NCBI GenBank assembly: GCA_043778625.1
Contig: JAYWFU010000108.1
Coordinates: 3,209 to 67,208, forward strand
Length of the DNA: 64,000 bases
From: JACMRI01 sp043778625
Lineage (GTDB): Bacteria; Bacteroidota; Bacteroidia; UBA4408
Direction: 5' to 3'
Below, piece by piece: positions 52,193 to 60,416 of the stretch. Position 1 is the stretch's first letter, and every line of letters begins with the position of its first letter. The position numbers and the translations under genes are program-made. The notes under the pieces were generated by a model. The model saw nothing but the letters and a program-made list of their open reading frames with translations, had not been told where the DNA came from and searched no databases.

Positions 52193-55018
52193 ATGAAACA
52201 ACTCTACACTACCACAAAAACTATCATTACTTTAGCGTTTTTAACCGCATTAACGCTAACCACTAAAGCCCAAAACAACGTAGGCATAGGTACCACAGCC
52301 CCCAACCCCAAAGCCATACTGGAGTTGCAAGCCATTGACAAAGGCCTACTTGTGCCGCGCCTCACTGGTTTACAAATGAATGCCATACCACTTACTGCTA
52401 CAGAGGACGGCTTACTAATTTATAACACGGATAGTGCGTGCTATTGTTTTTACAACAAAATAGCATGGCAAAACCTATGCAAACAATTAGATACCGTTGC
52501 ACTAAAAATTTACTTAACCACCCACAATAAAATAATTAATAAACTAACCACCACTGCCAATACTATTAAAAGCACGGTGAATGGCGTAGCCGATAGTGCC
52601 ACAATAATTAACAGTATAACTAACACTTACGACACTCTTACAGGGGCATTTATTACCACAGTTAATGGCGTGCCCACCACAGCCATATTGTTACCCAACA
52701 CCACTTCAATAACCGATAGCATAACCTCCCAAGCATGGCTACTCAAAGGTAATAACGCCAATGCTACCAACCAACTAGGCACGCTTAACGCACGCAACCT
52801 TAACATTATAACCAATAGCACCACACGCATAAGCGTAATGAGTGGCACGGGCAACGTAGGTATAGGGCAAACACTACCAAGTGCTAAATTAGACGTACTG
52901 GGCGACGTACAATTTAGCAACGACCTTAAACCCGCTGGATTAAGCGGTACTACGGGCGACTTACTCATTAGCCAAGGCGCAGGCTTAGCTCCTAAATGGG
53001 TGGCACAAAACACCATAGTGACCACTACTGCTAACACACTTACTAACCCAATTAACACCATAACCAGCACTGTTAATGGGGTAACAGCTACCGCACCAGC
53101 AGTAAACACCGTGAGTAATACGTACAACACTACCACTGGTGACCTTAGCACTACCGTTAACGGAGTAACGGGCGCAAACGTGGTTATACCCACCGCACAA
53201 AACATTACCGATAGTATTAAAACCCAAGCATGGTTACTTAAGGGTAACGCTGGCACTACGGCAGGTACTAACTTTATAGGCACTACTGATAACCAAGATT
53301 TGGTGTTTAAGCGCAACAACGTACAGGCAGGCTTAATTAATACTGCGCTGCAAAACACAGCGTTGGGTGTAAGTGCATTAAACCCTACCACCACAGGTAG
53401 TGCTAACACAGCATTTGGTTTTAATGCACTAATGGCTAACACTACGGGTGGTAATAACACCGCCATAGGCACTAGTGTATTGGCTAACAACCTTATTGGT
53501 CATAATAACGTAGGATTAGGTTACCTTACGCTAAATAAAAATGACTCGGGTACTGTTAATGTGGCCATCGGTGCATATTCAATGCAGAACCAGCAGGGTA
53601 ACAACTGTCACGGTAATACAGCTTTGGGCTATGGTACGCTAGCTGGCAATCTGTCGGGTAGCGCTAATGTTGCCGTAGGTTATTTTGCTTTACGTGTAAA
53701 TACTAGTGGTACTGAGAATACCTCGGTGGGTAATCAAAGTATGTATTACAATACTACTGGGCAGAACAATGTGGCACTAGGTAGTGCTGCTCTTCATGTT
53801 AATACTACAGGGAATTTTAATTCTGCCATAGGGGCACGCGCTCTTTATGGTAATACTACAGGAAATGATAATGTAGGCATAGGTTACTACTCGCTTGCTA
53901 ATAATAACAGCGGACGTGGCAATACAGCACTAGGTGTGACTAGTCTTATTTCTAATACTAGTGGGAGGGACAATGTGGCACTAGGTATAGCTAGCCTTCT
54001 TCGCAATGCTACTGGTAGCGATAATGTAGGGATAGGTGCGAATTCGTTGTATTTAAATACTACGGGAGGTGGTAATGTAGCAGTAGGCCGCGATGCGGGA
54101 AAGGGCATAGCTGCAGGTAATGCCAACACAAGTATAGGCTCAAGTACAATGGTTTATATCAATAGTAACAAAAACACCGCCTTAGGCACTGGAGCTTTCG
54201 CTGGAGCATTTGCTCCCTTAGTGTCAAGTACTAAAACTTGTCCAAGCACCAATGTTACTATAGCAAGTGGCCAAGTAATCATAACTGGGCACGGCTTTGG
54301 TACTGCTCCCGCAAGTATTTATGTACAAGTTACGAGTACTGGCGCCGTACCCGCTCCTTACGGTCAGGGTAGTGTTTTTCTCGGAAATATTATTGACGCC
54401 AATACTATTGATTTTGGTAATCAAATTTTTAGCCAAGGTACAGGTACACTTACCTTTACCCCACATGATACCACAGTAAACCAATACGTTAACAGTACAG
54501 CTATTGGTTACGACGCGCAACCTACTGCCAGCAACCAAATACAATTAGGAGATGGTAACGTAACTGAGGTGCGCACACGTGGCACGCTAGTGCCTAGCAT
54601 TACCAACACGGCAGATGTAGGCACTGCACTATTACGCTGGCGCAACGCTTATTTTGCAGGTAGTGTAAATGCAAGTTGTGGCGTGCTGGTGTGCTCTGAC
54701 GTACGCTACAAGCAACAAATAACACCACTTACTAACTCGTTAGCCAAGCTAACCAAGCTACAAGGGGTTAATTATTATTTTAAAACCAACGAGTTTAAAG
54801 ACCGTAATTTTAATACTAACCTACAAATAGGCGTAATAGCCCAAGAGGCCGAAAAAATACTACCCGAAGTAGTAAGCACCGATGCCGCAGGCTACAAAAG
54901 CGTAGATTATAGCAAGTTTACCCCTTTACTAATTGAGGCCATAAAAGAACTAAACACCAAGCACGATAAAGAAATACAAGAGCTACGCCAAGAGATAGAG
55001 TTGCTAAAAAAGAAATAA
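52193..55018 (+). CDS. YadA-head fibre protein with S74 self-cleaving chaperone domain
   Basis: A 941-residue secreted fibre. Signal peptide to about 26; an N-terminal NVGIGTTAPNPKAILELQAI domain; two related stalk repeats (about 125-187 and 288-352, each with STVNGV..., TTVNGV and ITDSI..QAWLLKGN); about a dozen ~21-residue YadA-type head repeats (386-665: GNNTAIGTSVLANN, NNVALGSAALHVNT); a unique beta segment (670-765); and a C-terminal S74 domain (834-941) with SDVRYKQQI (Ser835), QIGVIAQEAEKILPEVV and YSKFTPLLIEAIKELN ending in a coiled coil. S74 domains help trimerisation of tail-spike-like fibres and then cut themselves off. Strong own promoter. Codon use changes within the head block. 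Probably a trimeric surface adhesin. Confidence 0.9.
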   Translation: MKQLYTTTKTIITLAFLTALTLTTKAQNNVGIGTTAPNPKAILELQAIDKGLLVPRLTGLQMNAIPLTATEDGLLIYNTDSACYCFYNKIAWQNLCKQLDTVALKIYLTTHNKIINKLTTTANTIKSTVNGVADSATIINSITNTYDTLTGAFITTVNGVPTTAILLPNTTSITDSITSQAWLLKGNNANATNQLGTLNARNLNIITNSTTRISVMSGTGNVGIGQTLPSAKLDVLGDVQFSNDLKPAGLSGTTGDLLISQGAGLAPKWVAQNTIVTTTANTLTNPINTITSTVNGVTATAPAVNTVSNTYNTTTGDLSTTVNGVTGANVVIPTAQNITDSIKTQAWLLKGNAGTTAGTNFIGTTDNQDLVFKRNNVQAGLINTALQNTALGVSALNPTTTGSANTAFGFNALMANTTGGNNTAIGTSVLANNLIGHNNVGLGYLTLNKNDSGTVNVAIGAYSMQNQQGNNCHGNTALGYGTLAGNLSGSANVAVGYFALRVNTSGTENTSVGNQSMYYNTTGQNNVALGSAALHVNTTGNFNSAIGARALYGNTTGNDNVGIGYYSLANNNSGRGNTALGVTSLISNTSGRDNVALGIASLLRNATGSDNVGIGANSLYLNTTGGGNVAVGRDAGKGIAAGNANTSIGSSTMVYINSNKNTALGTGAFAGAFAPLVSSTKTCPSTNVTIASGQVIITGHGFGTAPASIYVQVTSTGAVPAPYGQGSVFLGNIIDANTIDFGNQIFSQGTGTLTFTPHDTTVNQYVNSTAIGYDAQPTASNQIQLGDGNVTEVRTRGTLVPSITNTADVGTALLRWRNAYFAGSVNASCGVLVCSDVRYKQQITPLTNSLAKLTKLQGVNYYFKTNEFKDRNFNTNLQIGVIAQEAEKILPEVVSTDAAGYKSVDYSKFTPLLIEAIKELNTKHDKEIQELRQEIELLKKK

Positions 55019-55026
55019 TGTACGTA

Positions 55027-55140
55027 GTAGCATTTCAACTTAAAACCCAAAAAATAGGGCAACTTATTTTACTTATTATTGGTTTTGTACTAATAGCAGT
55101 TGTTATACAGCATTTGAGTACTACTACTAGTTTTAAGTAA
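55027..55140 (+). pseudogene. Detached C-terminal end of the four-helix membrane protein gene
   Basis: In frame from 55027 this reads VAFQLKTQKIGQLILL and onward through a transmembrane helix to STTTSFK and a stop at 55138-55140. It has no start codon or promoter of its own and begins 8 bp after the fibre gene stop. It is the second copy of the end of the gene at 50815 and shows the frame that copy has lost. Confidence 0.8.
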
Positions 55141-55189
55141 CCTAGCCTATTACATTCTAAAATATTTTGTTGGGGTTTAAAATATTGTT
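55027..55189. repeat. Direct repeat, copy 2 (right border of the fibre segment)
   Basis: 163-bp partner of 51190-51350. Its right part is the intact 3' end of the FAD oxidase gene (stop at 55157), so this copy is joined to the full-length neighbour while copy 1 is joined to the (nearly) full-length membrane-protein gene on the other side. Confidence 0.92.
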
Positions 55190-56563
55190 GGGGTCAAATG
55201 CTTGTTTAATTCCCGCAAATAAATTAAAGTGAGTGGGTGTCATTACCACGTCCATATACGGTTTCTGTACTAAACCAATGCCGTGTTCGCCACTAATAGT
55301 GCCGCCTAGCTGGTAGCATAGTTCAAACAATTGGCGTATGGCTTTGGGTATTTCGTTATGCCATTGTTCGTTGGTTAGCGTGTCTTTTAAAATATTAACG
55401 TGTAGGTTACCATCGCCCGCATGCCCATAACACACTGATTTAAAGCCATATTGCTCGCCTAATTTTTTAACCCCTTGCAATAGCGCTGGCATTGCGGCAC
55501 GTGGCACCACGGTGTCTTCTTCCTTATAGGCTGATTGATGCTTTACGGCTTCGCCAATTTTACGGCGAGCTTTCCATAGCAATTCTTTTTGCTGTTCGCT
55601 ATCAGCATACAGTACATCAATAGGGCTATGTGGCTGTAACACCCCAACAACTTGTTCGGCTTGTTGCTGTAGCAAGTCAAGGTTATTGCCATCAAGCTCA
55701 ATGAGTAAATGTGCCTGCGTTTCGTTAGTTAATGTAAGCTGTAAAGTGGGATCGTAATGCGCCACTAATTCAAGGGCATCACGCTCCATAAATTCGCATG
55801 CGCTTGGTGTTACGCCCGCTTTAAATATACTGGTAACCGCTTGGCAAGCATCAGTAGCCGATGCAAACGGCACTAGCATCAGTACATTTTTAGTAGGCAA
55901 TGGTAGTAGTTTAACTGTGATTTTAGTTACTACTGCCAATGTACCTTCGCTACCTATAATTAAGTGAGTAAGGTTGTAGCCTGTGGAGTATTTAAGCGTA
56001 TTAGCCCCTGTGTTTATTATATCGCCGTTGGCCAGCACAATTTCTAGGTTTAAAATATAATCGCGTGTAGTGCCGTATTTAACTGCACGTGGGCCACCGC
56101 TGGCGTGGGCTACATTACCGCCCATCATACACGAACCCCAACTTGCAGGGTCAGGCGGATAAAATAATCCTACTGCTTTTACGGCTTGTTGCAACTCATA
56201 ATTAATAACCCCAGGTTCAATGGTAGCTTGCAGGTTATGTTGGTCAATAGCTAGTATTTGGTTCATTTTGTGCAAACTCAATACTACACCGCCCATTATT
56301 GGCAATGCACCTCCGCTAAGCCCTGTGCCTGCACCTCGTGGCGTTACGGGTATTAAGTGGGTATTACAATAACTTAAAATTTGACTAACCTGCTCAGTAC
56401 TTGTTGGCGTAAGTACACAGTCGGGCATGTAGTGTAAATCCTCAGTGTGGTCGGCACCGTAGGGGTGTTTTTGGTCGTTATTGGTTATTATATTTTGATT
56501 ACCCACTATGGTTTCAAAATAAGTAATATGTTCAGCTGTTACGGTGGTATAATTAGTGTGCAT
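55157..56563 (-). CDS. FAD-linked oxidase, GlcD/D-lactate dehydrogenase type
   Basis: A 468-residue flavoenzyme oxidising a 2-hydroxy acid. The N-terminal FAD_binding_4 domain shows VTPRGAGTGLSGGALPIMGG and DPASWGSCMMGGNVAHASGG; the C-terminal FAD_oxidase_C domain shows AGDGNLHVNIL and SGEHGIGLVQKPYM. Glycolate and D-lactate are the most likely substrates; the iron-sulfur partners GlcE/GlcF are not nearby, so it may act alone. The last codons lie in direct repeat copy 2. It starts 105 bp after queA, with a terminator between. Confidence 0.92.
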   Translation of the reverse strand: MHTNYTTVTAEHITYFETIVGNQNIITNNDQKHPYGADHTEDLHYMPDCVLTPTSTEQVSQILSYCNTHLIPVTPRGAGTGLSGGALPIMGGVVLSLHKMNQILAIDQHNLQATIEPGVINYELQQAVKAVGLFYPPDPASWGSCMMGGNVAHASGGPRAVKYGTTRDYILNLEIVLANGDIINTGANTLKYSTGYNLTHLIIGSEGTLAVVTKITVKLLPLPTKNVLMLVPFASATDACQAVTSIFKAGVTPSACEFMERDALELVAHYDPTLQLTLTNETQAHLLIELDGNNLDLLQQQAEQVVGVLQPHSPIDVLYADSEQQKELLWKARRKIGEAVKHQSAYKEEDTVVPRAAMPALLQGVKKLGEQYGFKSVCYGHAGDGNLHVNILKDTLTNEQWHNEIPKAIRQLFELCYQLGGTISGEHGIGLVQKPYMDVVMTPTHFNLFAGIKQAFDPNNILNPNKIF

Positions 56564-56606
56564 AAATTAGGTGTTAAAGTAATAGCATAAGTTGTTGTTT
56601 TAAACC

Positions 56607-56642
56607 AAAAGGCTACCTCGTTATTAGTGAGATAGCCTTTTT
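56607..56642 (-). terminator. Terminator of queA
   Basis: AAAAGGCTACCTC (56607-56619) pairs with GAGATAGCCTTTTT (56629-56642) with one C-A mismatch and a 9-base loop; on the minus strand the stem is followed by a short U-run. It lies 26 bp after the queA stop. Confidence 0.7.
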
Positions 56643-56668
56643 AATGGTGTAAGAGTGTTATTATAAAT

Positions 56669-57718
56669 TTAAATAATTAACATAGCATCGCCGTAGGTTA
56701 AAAACTTGTATTTGTCTTTAATGGCAGTTTTGTATGCTTCTACAATTAAATCGTGTCCGCCAAATGCACTTGCCATCATATACAATGTTGATTCGGGCGT
56801 ATGAAAGTTAGTAACCATACAATTGGCAATACTAAAATCGTAAGGCGGAAAAATAAATTTGTTTGTCCAGCCGTCGTAAGGTTTTAATAAACCATTGGTA
56901 GAAACACTACTTTCAATAGAGCGCATAACAGTTGTACCTACGGCACAAATGCGCTTATTTTCTTCAATAGCACGGTTCACACGGTTGCAGGTAGCTTCAG
57001 TTATTATGGTTTGTTCGCTATCCGTTTTGTGTTTTGTTAAATCCTCTACCTCCACCGTACGAAACGTGCCTAAGCCTACGTGTAAAGTAGTATAGGTTAA
57101 ATCGCAGCCTTTAATTTCGAGTTTTTTAAGTAATTCTCTACTAAAGTGCAATCCCGCTGCTGGTGCTGCTACTGCACCTTCGTGCTTAGCAAACACAGTT
57201 TGAAAACGCTCTGTGTCGGTTTCGTTAATTTCGCGTTTAATGTATTTAGGTATTGGGGTTTCACCCATTTCGTGCAACGCCGTTCTAAACTCTTCGTAAT
57301 TACCGTCGAATAAAAAACGTAGTGTACGCCCACGTGAGGTGGTGTTGTCAATAACTTCGGCCACTAGGGTATCATCGTTATTAAAATAAAGTTTGTTGCC
57401 AATACGTATTTTACGAGCAGGGTCAACTAATACGTCCCACAGGCGGCTTTCGGCATTTAGCTCACGTAATAAAAACACTTCTATTTTGGCACCTGTTTTT
57501 TCCTTATTGCCATACATACGAGCGGGAAACACTTTGGTGTCGTTAAATATAAACACATCACCATCATCAAAATAGTTAATAATGTCTTTAAACTTTTTGT
57601 GCTTAATTGTGCCTGCCTTACGGTCAATAACCATTAGTTTGCTTTCGTCGCGGTTTTTAGCGGGGCTTTCGGCTATTAGTTCTTTGGGTAGTTCGAACTT
57701 AAAATGTGATAACTTCAT
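56669..57718 (-). CDS. queA: tRNA ribosyltransferase-isomerase QueA
   Basis: A 349-residue enzyme that moves and isomerises the ribose of S-adenosylmethionine onto 7-aminomethyl-7-deazaguanine in tRNA, giving epoxyqueuosine. Family blocks: SHFKFELPKELIAESPAKNR, VFIFNDTKVFPARMYGNKE, GAVAAPAAGLHFSRELL, YTTLHVGLGTFRTV, and TNFHTPESTLYMMASAFGG near the end. Normal length. A -7 element TACTTTTG at 57767-57760 lies 42 bp before the start. Single gene, divergent from the esterase. Confidence 0.96.
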   Translation of the reverse strand: MKLSHFKFELPKELIAESPAKNRDESKLMVIDRKAGTIKHKKFKDIINYFDDGDVFIFNDTKVFPARMYGNKEKTGAKIEVFLLRELNAESRLWDVLVDPARKIRIGNKLYFNNDDTLVAEVIDNTTSRGRTLRFLFDGNYEEFRTALHEMGETPIPKYIKREINETDTERFQTVFAKHEGAVAAPAAGLHFSRELLKKLEIKGCDLTYTTLHVGLGTFRTVEVEDLTKHKTDSEQTIITEATCNRVNRAIEENKRICAVGTTVMRSIESSVSTNGLLKPYDGWTNKFIFPPYDFSIANCMVTNFHTPESTLYMMASAFGGHDLIVEAYKTAIKDKYKFLTYGDAMLII

Positions 57719-57823
57719 AATATTACGGTATTAGAAATTGATTAATTATAATTAAGTTGCAAAAGTACTTTTTTTTATAAGAGTATAGTTAATTAAATTA
57801 CTAAATTATAAATACAGCTACAA

Positions 57824-57863
57824 AAACAAAACTAGTGCTTAAATTTAAACGCTAGTTTTGTTT
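57824..57863. promoter_or_regulatory. Hairpin and possible promoter before the esterase gene
   Basis: AAACAAAACTAG (57824-57835) and CTAGTTTTGTTT (57852-57863) are exact inverted repeats. The right arm contains TAGTTTTG (57853-57860), a match to TAnnTTTG, 29 bp before the ATG at 57889; no TTTG lies at the normal distance upstream. The overlap of arm and -7 element would fit an operator, or a leader/terminator hairpin. Confidence 0.4.
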
Positions 57864-57888
57864 AAACTATCAATTTTAAAAACACCAT

Positions 57889-59361
57889 ATGAATTTTAAA
57901 CTAATTACACTACTTGTTATGGTAGTAAACACAAGTATTGCGCAAAATACAGGTTGGCAAACCGTAACAGGCTTTGGTACTAACCCTGGCGCGTTAAACA
58001 TGTATTCGTATGCGCCCGCTAACTTGCCTAGCAATGCTCCGTTAGTAGTGGTAATGCACGGTTGCTCGCAAACTGCTACCACCATAGCTGCGCAAACTGG
58101 TTGGAATACTATGGCCGCACGCCACGGGTTTTATGTAGTGTACCCTGAGCAAGTAAGTGCCAACAATAGTAGCTTATGTTTTAATTGGTTTGACGCTACC
58201 GACCAAAGCAAAAATCAGGGCGAAACAATGTCAGTAAAACAAATGATTGATTACATGCGCCTGCATTACAGCGTAGATAGTAGTCGTATATTTGTTACGG
58301 GGCTATCAGCAGGGGCGTGCATGACTAATGTAATGATGGCGTGCTATCCGCAATTAATTAACAAAGGGGCTGTAATGTCGGGCGTAGCTTACAAGGCAGC
58401 ATCGTCATCGCTTGCGGCATCAACCGCACTTAACGGTTATGTAGTAAACACTCCTGCACAATGGGGTAATTATGTACGTAACGAAAACCCAACTTATACG
58501 GGCGCCTACCCTAAAGTAGCGGTGTTTCAGGGTACTGGCGATTTTGTTGTAAATTATAATAATGCTACCGAAATAGTGAAACAATGGACTAACGTACACA
58601 CTACCGACCAAACGGCCGACGCCACCGTAACCTCGTTTGCAGGCAACCCCTACGTTACCCAAAAAACATACAACGATACTACGGGCGCACCTATATTGGA
58701 AACCTATATCATAAGTACCTTTGCACACGCTATAGCGTTAGATACTGGCACGTGTTTTATGCAATGCGGTGCTACGGGTACTTACGCTTACGACATTAAT
58801 TTTAATAGTACTTATTGGGCAGCTTACTTTTTTAATATTTTAAAATTTCCAAGTGCAATAACAGGTTTAACTAATGTGGCTATTAATCAAACTAATGTAA
58901 CCTATAGCGTACCATTGCATGCGGGCAGTACCTATTACTGGGAAACAGCGCCAACGGCTACCATACCTAGCGCACAAAATAATAACAATACCGTAACTGT
59001 AAATTTTGGCACACAAAGTGGCTATATACAAGTACTTGAAACTGATGCTAATGGTTGCATGATAGGACCTATTAAATTATGGATAAATGTAGGCGGTGCG
59101 GTTACTAACATTGCTAATGCAACCAATACCGCTCCAAATTGGTATTATGCTAACGAAAACACCACACTATACCTTACCAACCTTGATAGTAACCCAAGCG
59201 GTACATTAACACTACTTGGCATAGATGGTAAAACAATACACCAACAAACCGTTAGTGCCAACACCATAGCATTACCCCAAAGTATTGGAACTGGTGTGTA
59301 TATAGCACGCTTGCTAGTAGGGAATACAGTTGTGGTGAAGAAAATAAGTGTTGTGAAATAG
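57889..59361 (+). CDS. Secreted PHB-depolymerase-family esterase with T9SS sorting domain
   Basis: A 490-residue exported alpha/beta hydrolase. Signal peptide to about 19; catalytic domain 20-320 with oxyanion strand VVVMHGCSQT, a GFYVVYPEQ strand, nucleophile GLSAGACMTN (Ser140), and the late His in FAHAIALDTG. LNMYSYAPANLPSNAPLVVV is the typical opening of the poly(3-hydroxybutyrate) depolymerase/feruloyl-esterase-like (LpqC) family. A beta domain (about 325-405) and a T9SS type-A domain (about 410-490) follow. It probably acts outside the cell on polyesters or acetylated/feruloylated polysaccharides; the substrate is not decidable. Confidence 0.9.
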   Translation: MNFKLITLLVMVVNTSIAQNTGWQTVTGFGTNPGALNMYSYAPANLPSNAPLVVVMHGCSQTATTIAAQTGWNTMAARHGFYVVYPEQVSANNSSLCFNWFDATDQSKNQGETMSVKQMIDYMRLHYSVDSSRIFVTGLSAGACMTNVMMACYPQLINKGAVMSGVAYKAASSSLAASTALNGYVVNTPAQWGNYVRNENPTYTGAYPKVAVFQGTGDFVVNYNNATEIVKQWTNVHTTDQTADATVTSFAGNPYVTQKTYNDTTGAPILETYIISTFAHAIALDTGTCFMQCGATGTYAYDINFNSTYWAAYFFNILKFPSAITGLTNVAINQTNVTYSVPLHAGSTYYWETAPTATIPSAQNNNNTVTVNFGTQSGYIQVLETDANGCMIGPIKLWINVGGAVTNIANATNTAPNWYYANENTTLYLTNLDSNPSGTLTLLGIDGKTIHQQTVSANTIALPQSIGTGVYIARLLVGNTVVVKKISVVK

Positions 59362-59434
59362 TTTGCAAAATGAAATTTAAAAGAGTATAATTATGTGTAT
59401 TAAAAGAGTTACCACTAATTTAATAAAATAAACT

Positions 59435-60247
59435 ATGGAACAAGAAGGTAAAGAAACAAATGTAAAAGCGACAATAAATGCAGTAACTGGGCTTATTCAA
59501 GCCATTCCAGTGTATCAAGATGTTTTGCAGCCAGCAGCCAAACAAGTAGGGGTATCTTTGGAAGTTATCTCTAAAACAGTAAACATTGCTTTGGCACCGG
59601 TAAAAGCCCTTGTTTGGGGCTATGAAAAAATAGAGGGATTTATTACTACAAGAGTTTCTGAGAAACTTAAAAATGTTCTGGAAGAAAATATAATAACACC
59701 ACCACTTCAAGTAGCTGGTCCAGCAGTTGAAGCATTGCGTTACTCTGGTTATGATGCCAATCTGAGAGAATTATATGCTAATTTATTGGCAAATTCTATG
59801 GATAGAGAAACAGTTCATAAAGCACACCCTGGATTTGTTGAAATATTAAAAAATTTATCAAGTGACGAAGCTGTTATTTTAAAAGCCTTTGTTCATACTC
59901 TAAGGTTTCCTCTTATAGACATAAAGGCTACTATTGAAGATAATTCTAACTATTTTAATGTACTTACTAATTATTCTCATTTAAATAAAATCGTGACAAT
60001 TAGCAGTCCTGATTTAATCTCTTCTTATTTAGACAACTTGGTGAGACTTGGTATTTTAGAAATACCATCATTAGTATATATGGTTGGTGAAAATATTTAT
60101 GAGCCATTAGAAAATGATGACGACTTACATTCAACTAAAGAAGATATAATAAACCGACTAGACAGAAAAGTAACTTTTGACCGAAAACAAGTTAGAGCAA
60201 CAACATTCGGTCGTCAATTTATTCAAAATGTTGTTGCAGACAAGTGA
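59435..60247 (+). CDS. DUF4393 (Abi-alpha) protein, candidate phage defence
   Basis: A 270-residue cytoplasmic protein without signal. It matches the DUF4393/Abi_alpha pattern: an N-terminal region with small residues and short hydrophobic helices (AVTGLIQAIPVYQDVLQPAA, VNIALAPVKALVWGYEKIEG), the block PPLQVAGPAVEALRYSG followed by LRELYANLLANSMD and HPGFVEILKNLSSDEAVILK, and a variable winged-helix-like C-terminal half (SPDLISSYLDNLVRLGILEI). Family members are linked to abortive infection, mechanism unknown. Arg is mostly AGA and Ser often TCT here, unlike the housekeeping genes around it, which suggests acquisition. Single gene, 73 bp after the esterase. Confidence 0.8.
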   Translation: MEQEGKETNVKATINAVTGLIQAIPVYQDVLQPAAKQVGVSLEVISKTVNIALAPVKALVWGYEKIEGFITTRVSEKLKNVLEENIITPPLQVAGPAVEALRYSGYDANLRELYANLLANSMDRETVHKAHPGFVEILKNLSSDEAVILKAFVHTLRFPLIDIKATIEDNSNYFNVLTNYSHLNKIVTISSPDLISSYLDNLVRLGILEIPSLVYMVGENIYEPLENDDDLHSTKEDIINRLDRKVTFDRKQVRATTFGRQFIQNVVADK

Positions 60248-60416
60248 TAACTAGCAATGTATTAAACAAAAGTTTGCAGAATTAAGAGACTCTACGAATT
60301 ACGTGGTATCATCATATTAGTTTCTTAAGCAAAATAAAAGATACCGCAGAAAGAGCATTTTACATAATTTCAAAAAGCTAAATAACAACACTTACTCAAA
60401 AACTAACAACCACACC

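Noticed and set aside
52627..53490. A 287-codon open frame on the minus strand inside the fibre gene
   Set aside because: It is low-complexity (Val/Leu/Pro-rich), lacks any recognisable domain and mirrors the repetitive codon pattern of the plus-strand gene.
53340..54200. Regular short repeats in DNA that could suggest a CRISPR array or tandem repeat locus
   Set aside because: The period (~63-66 bp) equals ~21 codons in frame, the units diverge at synonymous sites and they translate to YadA-type head repeats, so this is coding sequence.
52193..55018. Prophage tail-fibre module
   Set aside because: No other phage genes lie around it, and the protein has a secretion signal and its own Bacteroidota promoter.
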